Shown here in pieces: positions 17,274 through 26,375 of a DNA stretch of 64,000 nucleotides. Position 1 is the stretch's first letter. Every line of letters begins with the position of its first letter. Position numbers and translations under genes: made by a program. The notes under the pieces are model-generated. The model was not told where the DNA came from. It did no database searches and saw only the letters and a list, made by a program, of their open reading frames with translations. The stretch is from Sphaerisporangium album (GTDB lineage Bacteria > Actinomycetota > Actinomycetes > Streptosporangiales > Streptosporangiaceae), in the NCBI RefSeq assembly GCF_003323745.1, contig NZ_QOIL01000014.1, positions 124,001 to 188,000 of the forward strand, read 5' to 3'.

Positions 17274-17412
17274 GCCTATGGCCTCGCTCCGCTCGGCGTG
17301 TCCGGGCGCGCCCCGAACGGGCCTATGGCCGCGCCTCAGGAACTGGAGTTCGGGGCGGCTTGGAGGTGGCCCGGTCGCCTCGAACACGCCGCCCCGGAGA
17401 CGCGGCCATAGG
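17274..17412. repeat. nested inverted repeats between convergent genes
   Basis: CCTATGGCCGCG (17322-17333) pairs perfectly with CGCGGCCATAGG (17401-17412). Inside it CGGGGCGGC (17351-17359) pairs with GCCGCCCCG (17388-17396). A further copy of GCCTATGGCC lies at 17274-17283, forming a direct repeat with 17321-17330. The element fills the gap between the kinase and tusA ends. It could act as a bidirectional terminator or as a structured repeat family. Confidence 0.6.
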
Positions 17413-17432
17413 TAGGGCCATGGGCACCGCTT

Positions 17433-17723
17433 TCAGTAGTTGCGCCGCACGTGGATGGCCCAGCCCCCCTGGGGAAGCTCGTAGCTCCCCACATGGTGGT
17501 GGGACTTCAGGCGGCACCACGCGGGGACGTCGGTGAACGCCGCGGGGTCGTCGGCGAGCACGGCGACGGTCGCGTTCATCGGCACGTCGTTGATCTGCTG
17601 CGCCAGCATGATGATCGGAATCGGGCACTTGCGCCCGAGCGCGTCGATCGTCAGCGCCGCCTCGGGCGGCGCGGCCGGCTCCTGGCGCGGAGCCTCCCCG
17701 GCGTCCCGCCGCCTGGTCGTCAC
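17433..17723 (-). CDS. tusA: TusA-family sulfurtransferase
   Basis: This 96-residue sulfur carrier has the signature GRKCPIPIIML, with the persulfide-accepting Cys in CPxP. A C-terminal extension with an aromatic/His segment (CRLKSHHHVGSYE) follows. I start it at GTG 17723 (VTTRRRDAGEAP), preceded by GGGAAGG. It lies 37 bp downstream of the cysteine desulfurase on the same strand, so the two probably form a sulfur relay. TusBCDE are not present, so 2-thiouridine synthesis by the E. coli route is not implied. Confidence 0.88.
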   Translation of the reverse strand: MTTRRRDAGEAPRQEPAAPPEAALTIDALGRKCPIPIIMLAQQINDVPMNATVAVLADDPAAFTDVPAWCRLKSHHHVGSYELPQGGWAIHVRRNY

Positions 17724-17760
17724 GACCGCGACCTTCCCCGGGCGGGCGACCCGTGGCCGC

Positions 17761-18894
17761 TCACGGGGACTCGACCCCGACGGCGGCGCGGACGCGCCGG
17801 ACGATGTCCGGGAGGACGGCAAGGAACCGGTCGACGTCCGCCTCGGACGCGTTCCAGGGCAGGGACACCCTCACGTTCCCGTGCGTGAGCACTCCCATGG
17901 CCTCCAATACGTGTGATGGTCGTAGCGTACTCGCCGTGCACGAACTGCCGGATGATACGGCGAACCCGGACCTATCCAACTCAGTAAGTATCGCCTCACC
18001 CGCCACGTAAAGGCATGAAAACGTGACGATGTGCGGCACCCGCTCGACCGGGTCGCCGACCACCTCGACGTCGGGCACCAGCCGGGGCACGGCCTCGCGT
18101 ACGCGGTCGACCAGCGCCGACAGCCGCGCGTTGTCCCGCTCGGCGTCGGCCACGCGCGCCCTCAGCGCCGCCACCGCCGCCACGATGGCCGGGACGTTCT
18201 CGAAGCCCGGCACCCGGCGCCGCTCCCGCTCGTCCTCCGGCAGCGGCGAGCGCCATCGCGTGCCCTTGCGCACCGCCAGCACCCCCACACCGGCCGGACC
18301 GCCCCACTTGTGGGCGCTGCCCGCCAGCACCGACCACCCGGGCGGGACGGGCAGCCGCCCGAGCGTCTGCGCCGCGTCCACGAGCAGTGGCACCCCGGCC
18401 GCCCGGCACGCCTCGGCCGCCCGCGCCACAGGCTGGAGCGTGCCGACCTCGTGGTTGGCCGTCTGCAGGCAGGCCAGCGCCGTGCCCTCGCGCGCCACGG
18501 CCGCCGCGAACTCCTCCGGGTCGACCCGCCCGGTCATCCCGACCCCGACGACGTCCATCTCGCCGCCCTCGCGCTCATGGACGGCCCCCGCCTGCAGCAC
18601 GCTGGAATGCTCCACGGCGCCGGCGACCATGCGGCGTCCCGCGCGGCGGCGGCCCAGAAGCGTCCCGAGCACCCCGAGGTGGATCGCCTGGGTGCCGGAG
18701 GAGGTGAAGGACACCTCGTCCGGCCGCGCGCCGATCACCTCGGCGGCCTCCTCACGCGCCCGCTCCAGCAGCATGCGCGAGCGCCGCGCCGCGCCGTACA
18801 GCCGGGCGGGGTCGGCCGCGTCGAGGGCGCCGATCAGCGCCTCACGCGCGGCGGGGTGCAGGGGTTCGGTGGAGGCCGCGTCGAAGTACGCCAC
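17761..18894 (-). CDS. cysteine desulfurase (class V aminotransferase fold)
   Basis: This PLP enzyme releases sulfur from cysteine as an enzyme-bound persulfide. Conserved parts are YFDAASTEPLHPAAREAL at the N-terminus, TSSGTQAIHLGVLG, the PLP lysine in AGSAHKWGGPAGVGVL and the mobile-loop cysteine in SSGSSCTASTL. I start it at GTG 18894 (VAYFDAAST), where close family members begin. The open frame continues to 18993, but those residues look non-coding, and no clear ribosome-binding site supports either. With tusA downstream it makes a donor-acceptor pair. Whether it serves Fe-S assembly, tRNA thiolation or cofactor synthesis is not readable. Confidence 0.9.
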   Translation of the reverse strand: MAYFDAASTEPLHPAAREALIGALDAADPARLYGAARRSRMLLERAREEAAEVIGARPDEVSFTSSGTQAIHLGVLGTLLGRRRAGRRMVAGAVEHSSVLQAGAVHEREGGEMDVVGVGMTGRVDPEEFAAAVAREGTALACLQTANHEVGTLQPVARAAEACRAAGVPLLVDAAQTLGRLPVPPGWSVLAGSAHKWGGPAGVGVLAVRKGTRWRSPLPEDERERRRVPGFENVPAIVAAVAALRARVADAERDNARLSALVDRVREAVPRLVPDVEVVGDPVERVPHIVTFSCLYVAGEAILTELDRSGFAVSSGSSCTASTLRPSHVLEAMGVLTHGNVRVSLPWNASEADVDRFLAVLPDIVRRVRAAVGVESP

Positions 18895-19154
18895 GCGTTC
18901 ATGGTCGCACCAGCCCGCGAAACGGGCATCGGTGGGCCTGGGCGCGGGGGGAGCGAGGGACACGCGGGCGGCCGGCGGCGACGTGCCCGGCACGTTGACG
19001 GGGGCTGAGAGGGAGGGCGGGCCCAGTGCGCGCTAATGTGTCCCCCAGCGTGACGTGAGACAACTTAGAACGCGAATCCCGTTTGAGATCGTGAATCTGG
19101 AAACGACCGCCCAGGAGGGGGACTCTTGGGCTTTATCTGTGGAGTAGGCGATCC

Positions 19155-19940
19155 GTGAGTCCGACCCGCCGTTCTACACGGCGCCCGTTGGCCCGCAGGG
19201 TGCCGCGCGCCGCCGCTCTGGCGGTGCTGCTGGTGTCCCTGACGGCGTGTGGAGGGCCTGGCACGTGGTCCCGTGCCGGCATGCCCGAGGGTGCCACCAA
19301 GGAGGCCGGCATCATCCAGAATCTCTGGAACGGTGCCTGGATCGCCTCCCTCGCTGTAGGTGTCGTCGTTTGGGGCCTGATCCTCTGGGCCTGCGCGTTC
19401 CACCGCAAGCGGAAGAACTCGCCCGACGCGCTGCCGCCCCAGGTGCGCTACAACCTGCCGATCGAGATCCTCTACACGACGGTCCCGATCATCATGGTGG
19501 CGGTGTTCTTCTACTTCACCGCGCGTGACGAGAACGCGATCGTCGCGGTGTCGAAGAACCCCGACGTCAAGGTCAAGGTCGAGGGCTTCCAGTGGAGCTG
19601 GCGCTTCACCAGCGAGTACAACGGCAAGACCGTCAGCGTCGTCGGCACGCCCGCCAAGAGGCCCGAGCTGGTGCTCCCGGTGGACAAGAAGGTGCAGTTC
19701 GACCTCGTCTCGCCGGACGTGAACCACTCGTTCTGGGTTCCCGCGTTCCTGTTCAAGCGTGACGTCATCCCTGGGGTCAAGAACGTTTTCGACGTCCAGA
19801 CGCTCAACAAGCCCGGCACCTTCGCCGGGCGCTGCGCCGAGCTCTGCGGCGTCGACCACAGCCGCATGCTGTTCACGGTCAAGCTGGTGCCCCAGGACCA
19901 ATACGACACGTACGTCAACCAGGCTGGGAGTGCCCAGTGA
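19155..19940 (+). CDS. ctaC: cytochrome c oxidase subunit II (aa3)
   Basis: Subunit II takes electrons from cytochrome c through the CuA centre. The 261-residue protein has a lipoprotein signal ([14 protein letters not shown], lipobox Cys about residue 33). Two membrane helices lie near 60-85 and 100-122. The cupredoxin domain has the CuA ligands in [15 protein letters not shown] 19155 has GGAG at suitable distance. The gene overlaps ctaD by four bases (GTGA), so translation is coupled. Confidence 0.97.
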   Translation: MSPTRRSTRRPLARRVPRAAALAVLLVSLTACGGPGTWSRAGMPEGATKEAGIIQNLWNGAWIASLAVGVVVWGLILWACAFHRKRKNSPDALPPQVRYNLPIEILYTTVPIIMVAVFFYFTARDENAIVAVSKNPDVKVKVEGFQWSWRFTSEYNGKTVSVVGTPAKRPELVLPVDKKVQFDLVSPDVNHSFWVPAFLFKRDVIPGVKNVFDVQTLNKPGTFAGRCAELCGVDHSRMLFTVKLVPQDQYDTYVNQAGSAQ

Positions 19941-21607
19941 CCTCCGCAAGCGAACCGATCTACGGAGGCGTCCCCGCGAGGCGCGCTCGCAAGGGAAACG
20001 TCATCGTCCGGTGGATGTCCTCCACCGACCACAAGGTGATCGGGCACCTGTACCTGATCACGTCTTTCGTGTTCTTCCTGATCGGCGGCGTCATGGCGCT
20101 GATCATGCGGGCCGAGCTCGCCCAGCCGGGCCTCGAGTTCGTGAGCAACGAGCAGTTCAACCAGTTGTTCACGATGCACGGCACGATCATGCTGCTGATG
20201 TTCGCGACCCCGCTGTTCGCGGGCTTCGCCAACGAGCTCATGCCGCTGCAGATCGGCGCCCCCGACGTGGCGTTCCCGCGCCTCAACATGGTGAGCTACT
20301 GGCTCTACCTGTTCGGCAGCACGATCGCCGTCTCGGGCTTCTTCACCCCCGACGGCGCCGCCGCCTTCGGCTGGACGGCCTATACGCCGCTGTCGGACGC
20401 CGTGTCCTCGCCGGGCCTCGGCGGCGACCTGTGGATCATGGGCCTGTCGATGTCCGGCATCGGCACCATCCTCGGCGCGGTGAACTTCATCACCACGATC
20501 ATCACGATGCGCGCGCCCGGCATGACGATGTTCCGCATGCCGATCTTCACCTGGAACATCCTGCTCACCAGCATCCTGGTGCTGCTGGCCTTCCCGGTGC
20601 TGGCCGCCGCCCTGCTCGCGCTGGAGGCCGACCGGCATCTCGGGGCGCACATCTTCGACTCGACGACCGGCGGTGCGATGCTCTGGCAGCACCTGTTCTG
20701 GTTCTTCGGGCACCCCGAGGTGTACATCATCGCGCTGCCGTTCTTCGGCATCATCACCGAGGTCCTCCCGGTCTTCAGCCGTAAGCCGGTCTTCGGCTAC
20801 ATCAGCCTCATCGGCGCCACCATCGCCATCGCGGGCCTGTCCGCGGCGGTGTGGGCGCACCACATGTTCGTGACCGGCCAGGTCCTGCTGCCGTTCTTCT
20901 CGTTCATGACGTTCCTCATCGCGGTCCCGACCGGCGTGAAGTTCTTCAACTGGATCGGCACGATGTGGCGGGGCCACATCTCGTTCGAGTCGCCGATGCT
21001 GTTCGCGGTCGGCTTCCTGGTGACGTTCCTGTTCGGCGGCCTGACCGGCATCATCCTGGCCTCGCCTCCGCTGGACTTCCAGGTCAGCGACTCCTACTTC
21101 GTCGTCGCGCACTTCCACTACGTGGTCTTCGGCACCGTGGTGTTCGCGATGTTCGCCGGGTTCTACTTCTGGTGGCCGAAGTTCACCGGCAAGATGCTCA
21201 ACGACACGCTCGGCAAGTTCCACTTCTGGACGTTGTTCATCGGCTTCCACACGACGTTCCTGGTGCAGCACTGGCTCGGCGCCGAGGGCTTCCCGCGCCG
21301 CTACGCCGACTACTCGGCGGCGGACGGCTTCACCGACCTGAACGTCGTGTCCTCGGTCGGCGCGTTCATCCTGGGCGCCTCGACGCTGCCGTTCCTGTAC
21401 AACGTGTGGCGCACCGCCCGCACGGCGCCCAAGGTGCTCGTGGACGACCCGTGGGGCTTCGGCAACTCTCTCGAGTGGGCGACGTCCTGCCCGCCGCCCC
21501 GGCACAACTTCACGTCCCTGCCGCGCATCCGGTCGGAGCGTCCCGCCTTCGACCTGCACAACCCGCCGGCGGCCGTCCCCGACAAGGAACTGGAGGAGGC
21601 CCGATGA
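19937..21607 (+). CDS. ctaD: cytochrome c oxidase subunit I (aa3)
   Basis: The 556-residue catalytic subunit binds haem a and the haem a3-CuB site and pumps protons. Twelve hydrophobic helices are evident. Ligand motifs are [10 protein letters not shown] (haem a His), [17 protein letters not shown] with the CuB His and crosslinked Tyr, AHHMFVTGQ and [14 protein letters not shown]. It starts in the ctaC stop and its own stop overlaps the ctaF start (ATGA). Placement of ctaD between ctaC and ctaF is usual in Streptomyces-like genomes; in mycobacteria ctaD is elsewhere. Confidence 0.98.
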   Translation: MTSASEPIYGGVPARRARKGNVIVRWMSSTDHKVIGHLYLITSFVFFLIGGVMALIMRAELAQPGLEFVSNEQFNQLFTMHGTIMLLMFATPLFAGFANELMPLQIGAPDVAFPRLNMVSYWLYLFGSTIAVSGFFTPDGAAAFGWTAYTPLSDAVSSPGLGGDLWIMGLSMSGIGTILGAVNFITTIITMRAPGMTMFRMPIFTWNILLTSILVLLAFPVLAAALLALEADRHLGAHIFDSTTGGAMLWQHLFWFFGHPEVYIIALPFFGIITEVLPVFSRKPVFGYISLIGATIAIAGLSAAVWAHHMFVTGQVLLPFFSFMTFLIAVPTGVKFFNWIGTMWRGHISFESPMLFAVGFLVTFLFGGLTGIILASPPLDFQVSDSYFVVAHFHYVVFGTVVFAMFAGFYFWWPKFTGKMLNDTLGKFHFWTLFIGFHTTFLVQHWLGAEGFPRRYADYSAADGFTDLNVVSSVGAFILGASTLPFLYNVWRTARTAPKVLVDDPWGFGNSLEWATSCPPPRHNFTSLPRIRSERPAFDLHNPPAAVPDKELEEAR

Positions 21608-21999
21608 AGGTCCAGGGGTGGATGTTCGTCCTGTGCGGCGTCTTCTTCGCCGCCGTGGACCTCGTGTACTGGTTCTGGTCCAAGGAGCCGACGGGCACGA
21701 CCGCGCTGGCCATCTCCGTGGGCCTCGCGCTCATGATCGGCTACTACCTGCTCTACACGGCCCGCCGCATCGGCGACCAGCCGGAGGACAGGAAGGACGC
21801 CGAGATCAGCGACGGCGCCGGCGAGCTCGGGTTCTTCAGCCCGTCGAGCTGGTGGCCGCTGTTCGTCTGCCTCGCCGCCGCCCTGATGACCGTCGGGTTC
21901 ATCATCGGCTGGTGGATGTTCATCATCGGCGCCTTCGCGGTGATCATGGCCAGCATCGGCTTCGTCTTCCAGTACTACCGGGGCCACTTCACGCACTGA
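21604..21999 (+). CDS. ctaF: cytochrome c oxidase subunit IV, actinobacterial type
   Basis: The 131-residue protein starts [31 protein letters not shown]. It has four hydrophobic helices and a conserved loop [18 protein letters not shown]. This is the actinobacterial fourth subunit of aa3 oxidase. The ATG at 21604 overlaps the ctaD stop by four bases. It ends the oxidase operon; a strong hairpin with a T-run follows after about 45 bp. Confidence 0.95.
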   Translation: MKVQGWMFVLCGVFFAAVDLVYWFWSKEPTGTTALAISVGLALMIGYYLLYTARRIGDQPEDRKDAEISDGAGELGFFSPSSWWPLFVCLAAALMTVGFIIGWWMFIIGAFAVIMASIGFVFQYYRGHFTH

Positions 22000-22042
22000 T
22001 CACCCTCTGATCTACGCGCCCGCCCCGGCGCAGGCCCACATG

Positions 22043-22098
22043 TCGCGGGCGGCGGGCGGTTCCCCCAAGGGACCGCCCGCCGCCCGCGATTCTTTTTT
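22043..22098 (+). terminator. strong intrinsic terminator after ctaCDF
   Basis: An 18-bp perfect stem (22043-22060 with 22072-22089, GCGGGCGGCGGGCGGT core) is followed at once by TTCTTTTTT. It is the clearest factor-independent terminator in the window. It closes the ctaC-ctaD-ctaF transcript. Confidence 0.88.
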
Positions 22099-22202
22099 GG
22101 TGTGTCGTGTCACCCTTTCTCCCGTCAGGCGAGGTACGCGACTCGGGGTAACCGGGTAATAACTCACAAGGAGTGATCCATCGGAGACGGGGGAGACGTC
22201 AC

Positions 22203-23468
22203 GTGGGACACGTCGAGATCCGGGTGGTCGCCCTTGGCACGGGGGCGCTGGCCCTGCTACTGGCAAGTGCATGTGCGAGTTCCGGCACCGAGAAGGGTGC
22301 CCAAGGTTCACGTCAGGACGTGGCTGTGAACGTCTCTCCGGGCAACGGGGCCGCCCAGGTGGCCCCTGAGCTGCCCGTCACGGTAGGAGCCGTCAACGGC
22401 TCTCTCAGGAGCGTCAGCGTGCGCACGACGTCGGGGAACGCGCCGGTCGAGGGCGTGCTGAGCGCGGACCGCACCCAGTGGCGCAGCAAGCGCGCCATGG
22501 CCCCGGGCGAGACCTACAAGATCACGGCGGTGGCCGTGGGACCCGGCGGCACCAAGCAGGTGACCAGCGAGTTCTCCACCCTCAAGGCCACCAAGCTGTT
22601 CGCCGTGGACAAGATCCTTCCCAACAAGGACATCACCGGCCTCACCGTCGGCATCGGCATGCCCATCATGCTGACCTTCGACCAGCCCATCACCGACCGC
22701 GTGTCCGTCGAGCGCAACCTCATGGTGCAGGCGTCCAAGCCGGTCGAGGGCGCGTGGCACTGGTTCGACGACAAGTCGATTTCCTTCCGCCCCAAGCAGT
22801 GGTGGCCGGCGCACACCAAGGTGAAGCTGATCGCCCACCTCGCCGGCGTCCGCGGCGGCCCCGGCATGTACGGCGGGCAGGACTACGTCCGCGAGTTCGA
22901 GATCGGGCGCGCGCAGATCAGCCACGCCGACACCACGAGCCACCAGATGACGGTCAGGCGCGACGGCGACGTCATCAGGACGGTGCCGCTCAGCGCCGGT
23001 CAGGGCGGCGCCTGGAGGTACTTCACGACCAACGGCATCCACCTGGCCATGTCGCGGGAGGACGTCACCGTTATGACCTCTCCCGACGCCGGTCCCGGCA
23101 GCCCGGGGTACTACAGCCAGACCGTGTACGACACCGTGCGGATCTCCGACACCGGCGAGTACGTCCACGGCGCGCCCTGGTCGGTGGGCTCCCAGGGCAA
23201 CTCCAACGTGAGCCACGGCTGCATCAACATCAGCCCGTCCAACGCCAAGTGGTTCAAGGAGACGACGCTCATCGGCGACCCGATCATCGTGAGCGGCTCC
23301 CCGCGCCAGCTCGACCCGGGCAACGGGTGGGGGCACTGGCAGGAGCCCTGGCAGCAGTGGCTGCGCTGGAGCGGCCTGCGCTCCGGCTTCACCACCGAGG
23401 CGCTGACCGGCCACGACCGCACCACGGGCGTCCCGGCGAGCGAGTCCAAGAAGAAGGTGACGTCTTGA
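22203..23468 (+). CDS. lipoprotein L,D-transpeptidase (YkuD) with Ig-like domains
   Basis: This enzyme makes 3-3 peptidoglycan crosslinks outside the membrane. Sequence order: lipoprotein signal (ALALLLASACASSG), two Ig-like domains to about residue 240, then the YkuD catalytic domain. The active-site motif reads HGAPWSVGSQGNSNVSHGCINIS, with the nucleophilic Cys in SHGC. An aromatic C-terminal extension (WGHWQEPWQQWLRW) matches actinobacterial Ldt proteins. GTG 22203 follows GGGGGAG; an alternative start is 22173. It sits between the two respiratory operons, converging on qcrB across a perfect hairpin. Confidence 0.95.
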   Translation: MGHVEIRVVALGTGALALLLASACASSGTEKGAQGSRQDVAVNVSPGNGAAQVAPELPVTVGAVNGSLRSVSVRTTSGNAPVEGVLSADRTQWRSKRAMAPGETYKITAVAVGPGGTKQVTSEFSTLKATKLFAVDKILPNKDITGLTVGIGMPIMLTFDQPITDRVSVERNLMVQASKPVEGAWHWFDDKSISFRPKQWWPAHTKVKLIAHLAGVRGGPGMYGGQDYVREFEIGRAQISHADTTSHQMTVRRDGDVIRTVPLSAGQGGAWRYFTTNGIHLAMSREDVTVMTSPDAGPGSPGYYSQTVYDTVRISDTGEYVHGAPWSVGSQGNSNVSHGCINISPSNAKWFKETTLIGDPIIVSGSPRQLDPGNGWGHWQEPWQQWLRWSGLRSGFTTEALTGHDRTTGVPASESKKKVTS

Positions 23469-23520
23469 TGTCCTGACGGCCGGGCCTCCGGCTCGGCGGG
23501 TCAAGTCCCGGAACGAGAAC

Positions 23521-23559
23521 GAAGGGGCCCGGGCGCGCATCGCGCGCCCGGGCCCCTTC
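23521..23559. terminator. perfect 18-bp hairpin between convergent genes
   Basis: The arm 23521-23538 (GAAGGGGCCCGGGCGCGC) is fully complementary to 23542-23559 across a three-base loop (ATC). It separates the transpeptidase gene from the end of qcrB. No U tract follows on either strand, so it is a bidirectional, U-less terminator candidate. Confidence 0.7.
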
Positions 23560-23580
23560 ACGTCCGCGGGGTCTGACTTC

Positions 23581-25233
23581 TCAGTGCCCGATGGCCTTTG
23601 TCTCGTCCCCGGCGCCGACGCCGGCGTGGCCGTGCCCCTCACCGTGCCCGTCGCCGTGGTGGCCGTCGAGCGAGATGGCCTCGGAGTCGGCCGAGTAGGT
23701 CTCGCTGAGCTTGGCCCTGAGCCGCCCGAGCGGGTTGCGCATGCCCTTCGGGGGCACGCCCTCGCCGTCCGGGGCCGCCTCGATGGCCGGGATGCGCTTC
23801 TTGCCCTGGACGAGGGCCGCGAGGTCCTCGGCCGGGGGGACGTGCACCTCGATGTACTCGCCGTGGGGCAGGCGCTTGATGACGCCCGACTCCACGCCGT
23901 GCAGCAGCGTCTCCTGGTCCCTGCGCTGGAGGCCGATGCACATGCGGTACGCGACGAAGTAGGCGATGGCCGGCCCGACGAAGATGGCGACGCGGCCGAC
24001 CTCGGTCGTGGTGTACAGCGGGATGTGGAACGTCGAGGAGATCTCGTCGTTGGCGCCCAGCAGCCACAGGATGCCGTAGAACGTGATCCCCGAGATGCCG
24101 ATCGACGTGCGGTGCGGGTTGTTGCGCGGCCGGTCGGTGAGGTGGTGCTCACGGTTGTCCCCGGTGATCCACCGTTCGGCGAACGGATAGAGCGCCAGGC
24201 CGGTCATGATGATGCCCATGGGCACCAGGGCCGGGATGAGCACGCTCAGCGGCAGCGTGTACCCCAGGAAGTTGATCTCCCAGGCGGGCATCAACCGCAG
24301 CGCGCCCTCCAGGAAGCCCATGTAGAAGTCCGGCTGCGAGCCCGCCGAGATGTCCGCCGGGGTGTAGGGGCCGAACAGCCAGATGGGGTTGATCTGGGCG
24401 AACGTTCCGAGCAGCGCCAGGACGCCGAACGTGAACAGGAAGTACGCGCCCGACTTGACCATGAAGGTCGGGTAGAACGGCGCGCCGACCACGTTGGTCT
24501 CGGTGCGGCCCTTGCCCGGCATCTGGGTGTGCTTCTGCACCCACATGAGGATCATGTGCGCGGAGATCAGCGCCAGCAGGATGCCCGGGATCAGCAGGAT
24601 GTGCAGGCTGTAGAACCGGGAGATCACGTCCTCGCCGGGGTACTCCCCGCCGAACAGGAAGAACGTGATGTAGGTGCCCACCAGCGGGAGCGAGATCGCG
24701 ACGCCCTCGGTGATCCGCAGGCCCGCGCCGGACAGCAGGTCGTCCGGGAGGGAGTAGCCGGTGAGGCCCTCCAGGAGCGCCAGCGTGAGCAGCAGCACGC
24801 CGATGATCCAGTTGAGCTCGCGCGGCTTGCGGTACGCCCCGGTGAAGAACACCCGGAGCATGTGCACCATCATGCCCGCCACGAACAGCAGCGCCGCCCA
24901 GTGGTGGATCTGCCGGATCAGCAGGCCGCCGCGGACGTCGAAGCTGATGTGCAGCGCCGAGGCGTAGGCCTCGGACATGTGCACGCCCACCAGCGGCTCG
25001 TACGCGCCCTTGTAGACGACCTCGCCCATGCTCGGCTTGAACCAGAACGTCAGGAACGTACCAGTCAGGAGCAGGATGACGAACGAGTAGAGCGCGATCT
25101 CACCGAGCAGGAACGACCAGTGGTCGGGGAAGACCTTGCGCAGGTTGCGCTTGAGGAAGTTCCCGGCGCCGATGCGGTCGTCCAGGAAGGTCGACGTGCC
25201 GGCGATGGGCTTCGGAACGGTGTCCAGGCTCAT
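23581..25233 (-). CDS. qcrB: menaquinol-cytochrome c reductase cytochrome b subunit
   Basis: QcrB oxidises menaquinol and carries two b haems. The 550 residues contain eight helices with haem ligands in HMLRVFFTGAYRKPRE and HILLIPG/HMILMW. The Qo-site PEWY-like segment is replaced by the bcc-type pattern around PYTPADISAGSQPDF. A cytosolic C-terminal extension of about 150 residues ends in a His/Gly/Asp-rich tail (DGHHGDGHGEGHGH), longer than in proteobacterial cytochrome b. Its start overlaps the qcrA stop by four bases. It is the last gene of ctaE-qcrC-qcrA-qcrB. Confidence 0.97.
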   Translation of the reverse strand: MSLDTVPKPIAGTSTFLDDRIGAGNFLKRNLRKVFPDHWSFLLGEIALYSFVILLLTGTFLTFWFKPSMGEVVYKGAYEPLVGVHMSEAYASALHISFDVRGGLLIRQIHHWAALLFVAGMMVHMLRVFFTGAYRKPRELNWIIGVLLLTLALLEGLTGYSLPDDLLSGAGLRITEGVAISLPLVGTYITFFLFGGEYPGEDVISRFYSLHILLIPGILLALISAHMILMWVQKHTQMPGKGRTETNVVGAPFYPTFMVKSGAYFLFTFGVLALLGTFAQINPIWLFGPYTPADISAGSQPDFYMGFLEGALRLMPAWEINFLGYTLPLSVLIPALVPMGIIMTGLALYPFAERWITGDNREHHLTDRPRNNPHRTSIGISGITFYGILWLLGANDEISSTFHIPLYTTTEVGRVAIFVGPAIAYFVAYRMCIGLQRRDQETLLHGVESGVIKRLPHGEYIEVHVPPAEDLAALVQGKKRIPAIEAAPDGEGVPPKGMRNPLGRLRAKLSETYSADSEAISLDGHHGDGHGEGHGHAGVGAGDETKAIGH

Positions 25234-26375
25234 GCCTGCCCCCTAGCTTCCGCCTCCGCGTCCCCGCGCTCCCAGAAGCTCGGGCCCACCGGGACGTTGA
25301 AGTCGCTCTGTGCGATCAGGTACCCCTCGTTGTCGACACCGATCGGCAACTGGGGGAGAGGACGGGCCGCGGGGCCGAAGATGACCTTGGCTCCGTCGGC
25401 CGCGTCGAAGGTGGACTGGTGGCACGGGCAGAGGATGTGGTGGGTCGTCTGCTCGTACAACGCCGCCGGACAGCCCACGTGGGTGCAGATCTTGGAGTAG
25501 GCGACGATGCTGTCGTGCGTCCAGTTCAGGTTGACCCCGGGCTTGAGGTCCTCGGGCCTGAACTTGATGAGGATCAGCGTGGCCTTGGCCAGGGCGTTGA
25601 GGTCGTCCTCGTGCCCTTCCGGCACCACCGACAGGATGCCGCCGGGGGAGTTGAAGTCCGCCGCGCGGATCGGCTGGCGGGTGCCCTCGACCATCAGGCG
25701 AAGGCCCTTCTTCCACACCGTGTGCCGCAGGGAGGTGCCGGGCAGCGGGCCGAGGTCCTTGAGCAGCACCAGCGGCAGCAGGCCGAGCGGCGCGGACGCC
25801 AGCAGGAGCGTGCGGCGCAGCATCTTGTGCCGGAGGAACCCGCTCTCGTTCGCGCCCTCGATGAACGTCTTGGCGACGTCCTCGCGGACCTCGGGGCTGG
25901 AGGCCATCGGGTGGCGCTGCTGGACCAGCGTGTACTTCGGCATGATCTGACGGGCCCAGACCACCATGCCCGCCGCCATGGACAGCAGCGCGACGGCCAG
26001 CGAGCCGCCTAGCGCCAGGTTGGAGGTGGCCGTCCTCTCGACCGAGCCGACCTGGAAGATGACGTAGGACGCCACGAAGCCGATCCCGGCCAGGAACGTC
26101 ACCAGGAACAGCAGCGAGGCGCGCCGCTCGCCCTTGCGGGCGCTCTGCGGGTCGGGGTACTTGATCTCGCCCACCGCGACCGGCTCGTCGGCCGGGTGCG
26201 CGTCGTGCGCGGCGGCCGCGCCGTTGCCGTCGCCCCGGGGACGCGCGCCGGCGTCCGGGCCGAGCAGGGAGTCGCCGCCACGCGGCGGGGGCGTGCCGAT
26301 GACGCGCCGCGGAACCCGGGGGCTTTCGCCCGGCTCGATCTCGCCCGGGTTGATCTCGTTCGGATTGTCAGTCAT
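25230..26375 (-). CDS. qcrA: Rieske iron-sulfur subunit of the bcc complex
   Basis: The 381-residue protein has a long charged N-terminus, three membrane helices (actinobacterial feature) and a C-terminal Rieske domain. The [2Fe-2S] ligands are in CTHVGCPA and CPCHQSTFD. It moves electrons from menaquinol to the di-haem cytochrome c. The start at 26375 lies inside the qcrC end (8-bp overlap) and its stop overlaps qcrB, giving tight translational coupling. Confidence 0.97.
   Translation of the reverse strand: MTDNPNEINPGEIEPGESPRVPRRVIGTPPPRGGDSLLGPDAGARPRGDGNGAAAAHDAHPADEPVAVGEIKYPDPQSARKGERRASLLFLVTFLAGIGFVASYVIFQVGSVERTATSNLALGGSLAVALLSMAAGMVVWARQIMPKYTLVQQRHPMASSPEVREDVAKTFIEGANESGFLRHKMLRRTLLLASAPLGLLPLVLLKDLGPLPGTSLRHTVWKKGLRLMVEGTRQPIRAADFNSPGGILSVVPEGHEDDLNALAKATLILIKFRPEDLKPGVNLNWTHDSIVAYSKICTHVGCPAALYEQTTHHILCPCHQSTFDAADGAKVIFGPAARPLPQLPIGVDNEGYLIAQSDFNVPVGPSFWERGDAEAEARGQA

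Noticed and set aside
19511-21559. 682-codon open frame on the - strand opposite ctaC/ctaD
   Set aside because: The oxidase genes on the other strand are certain; this product is low-complexity Arg/Glu/His.
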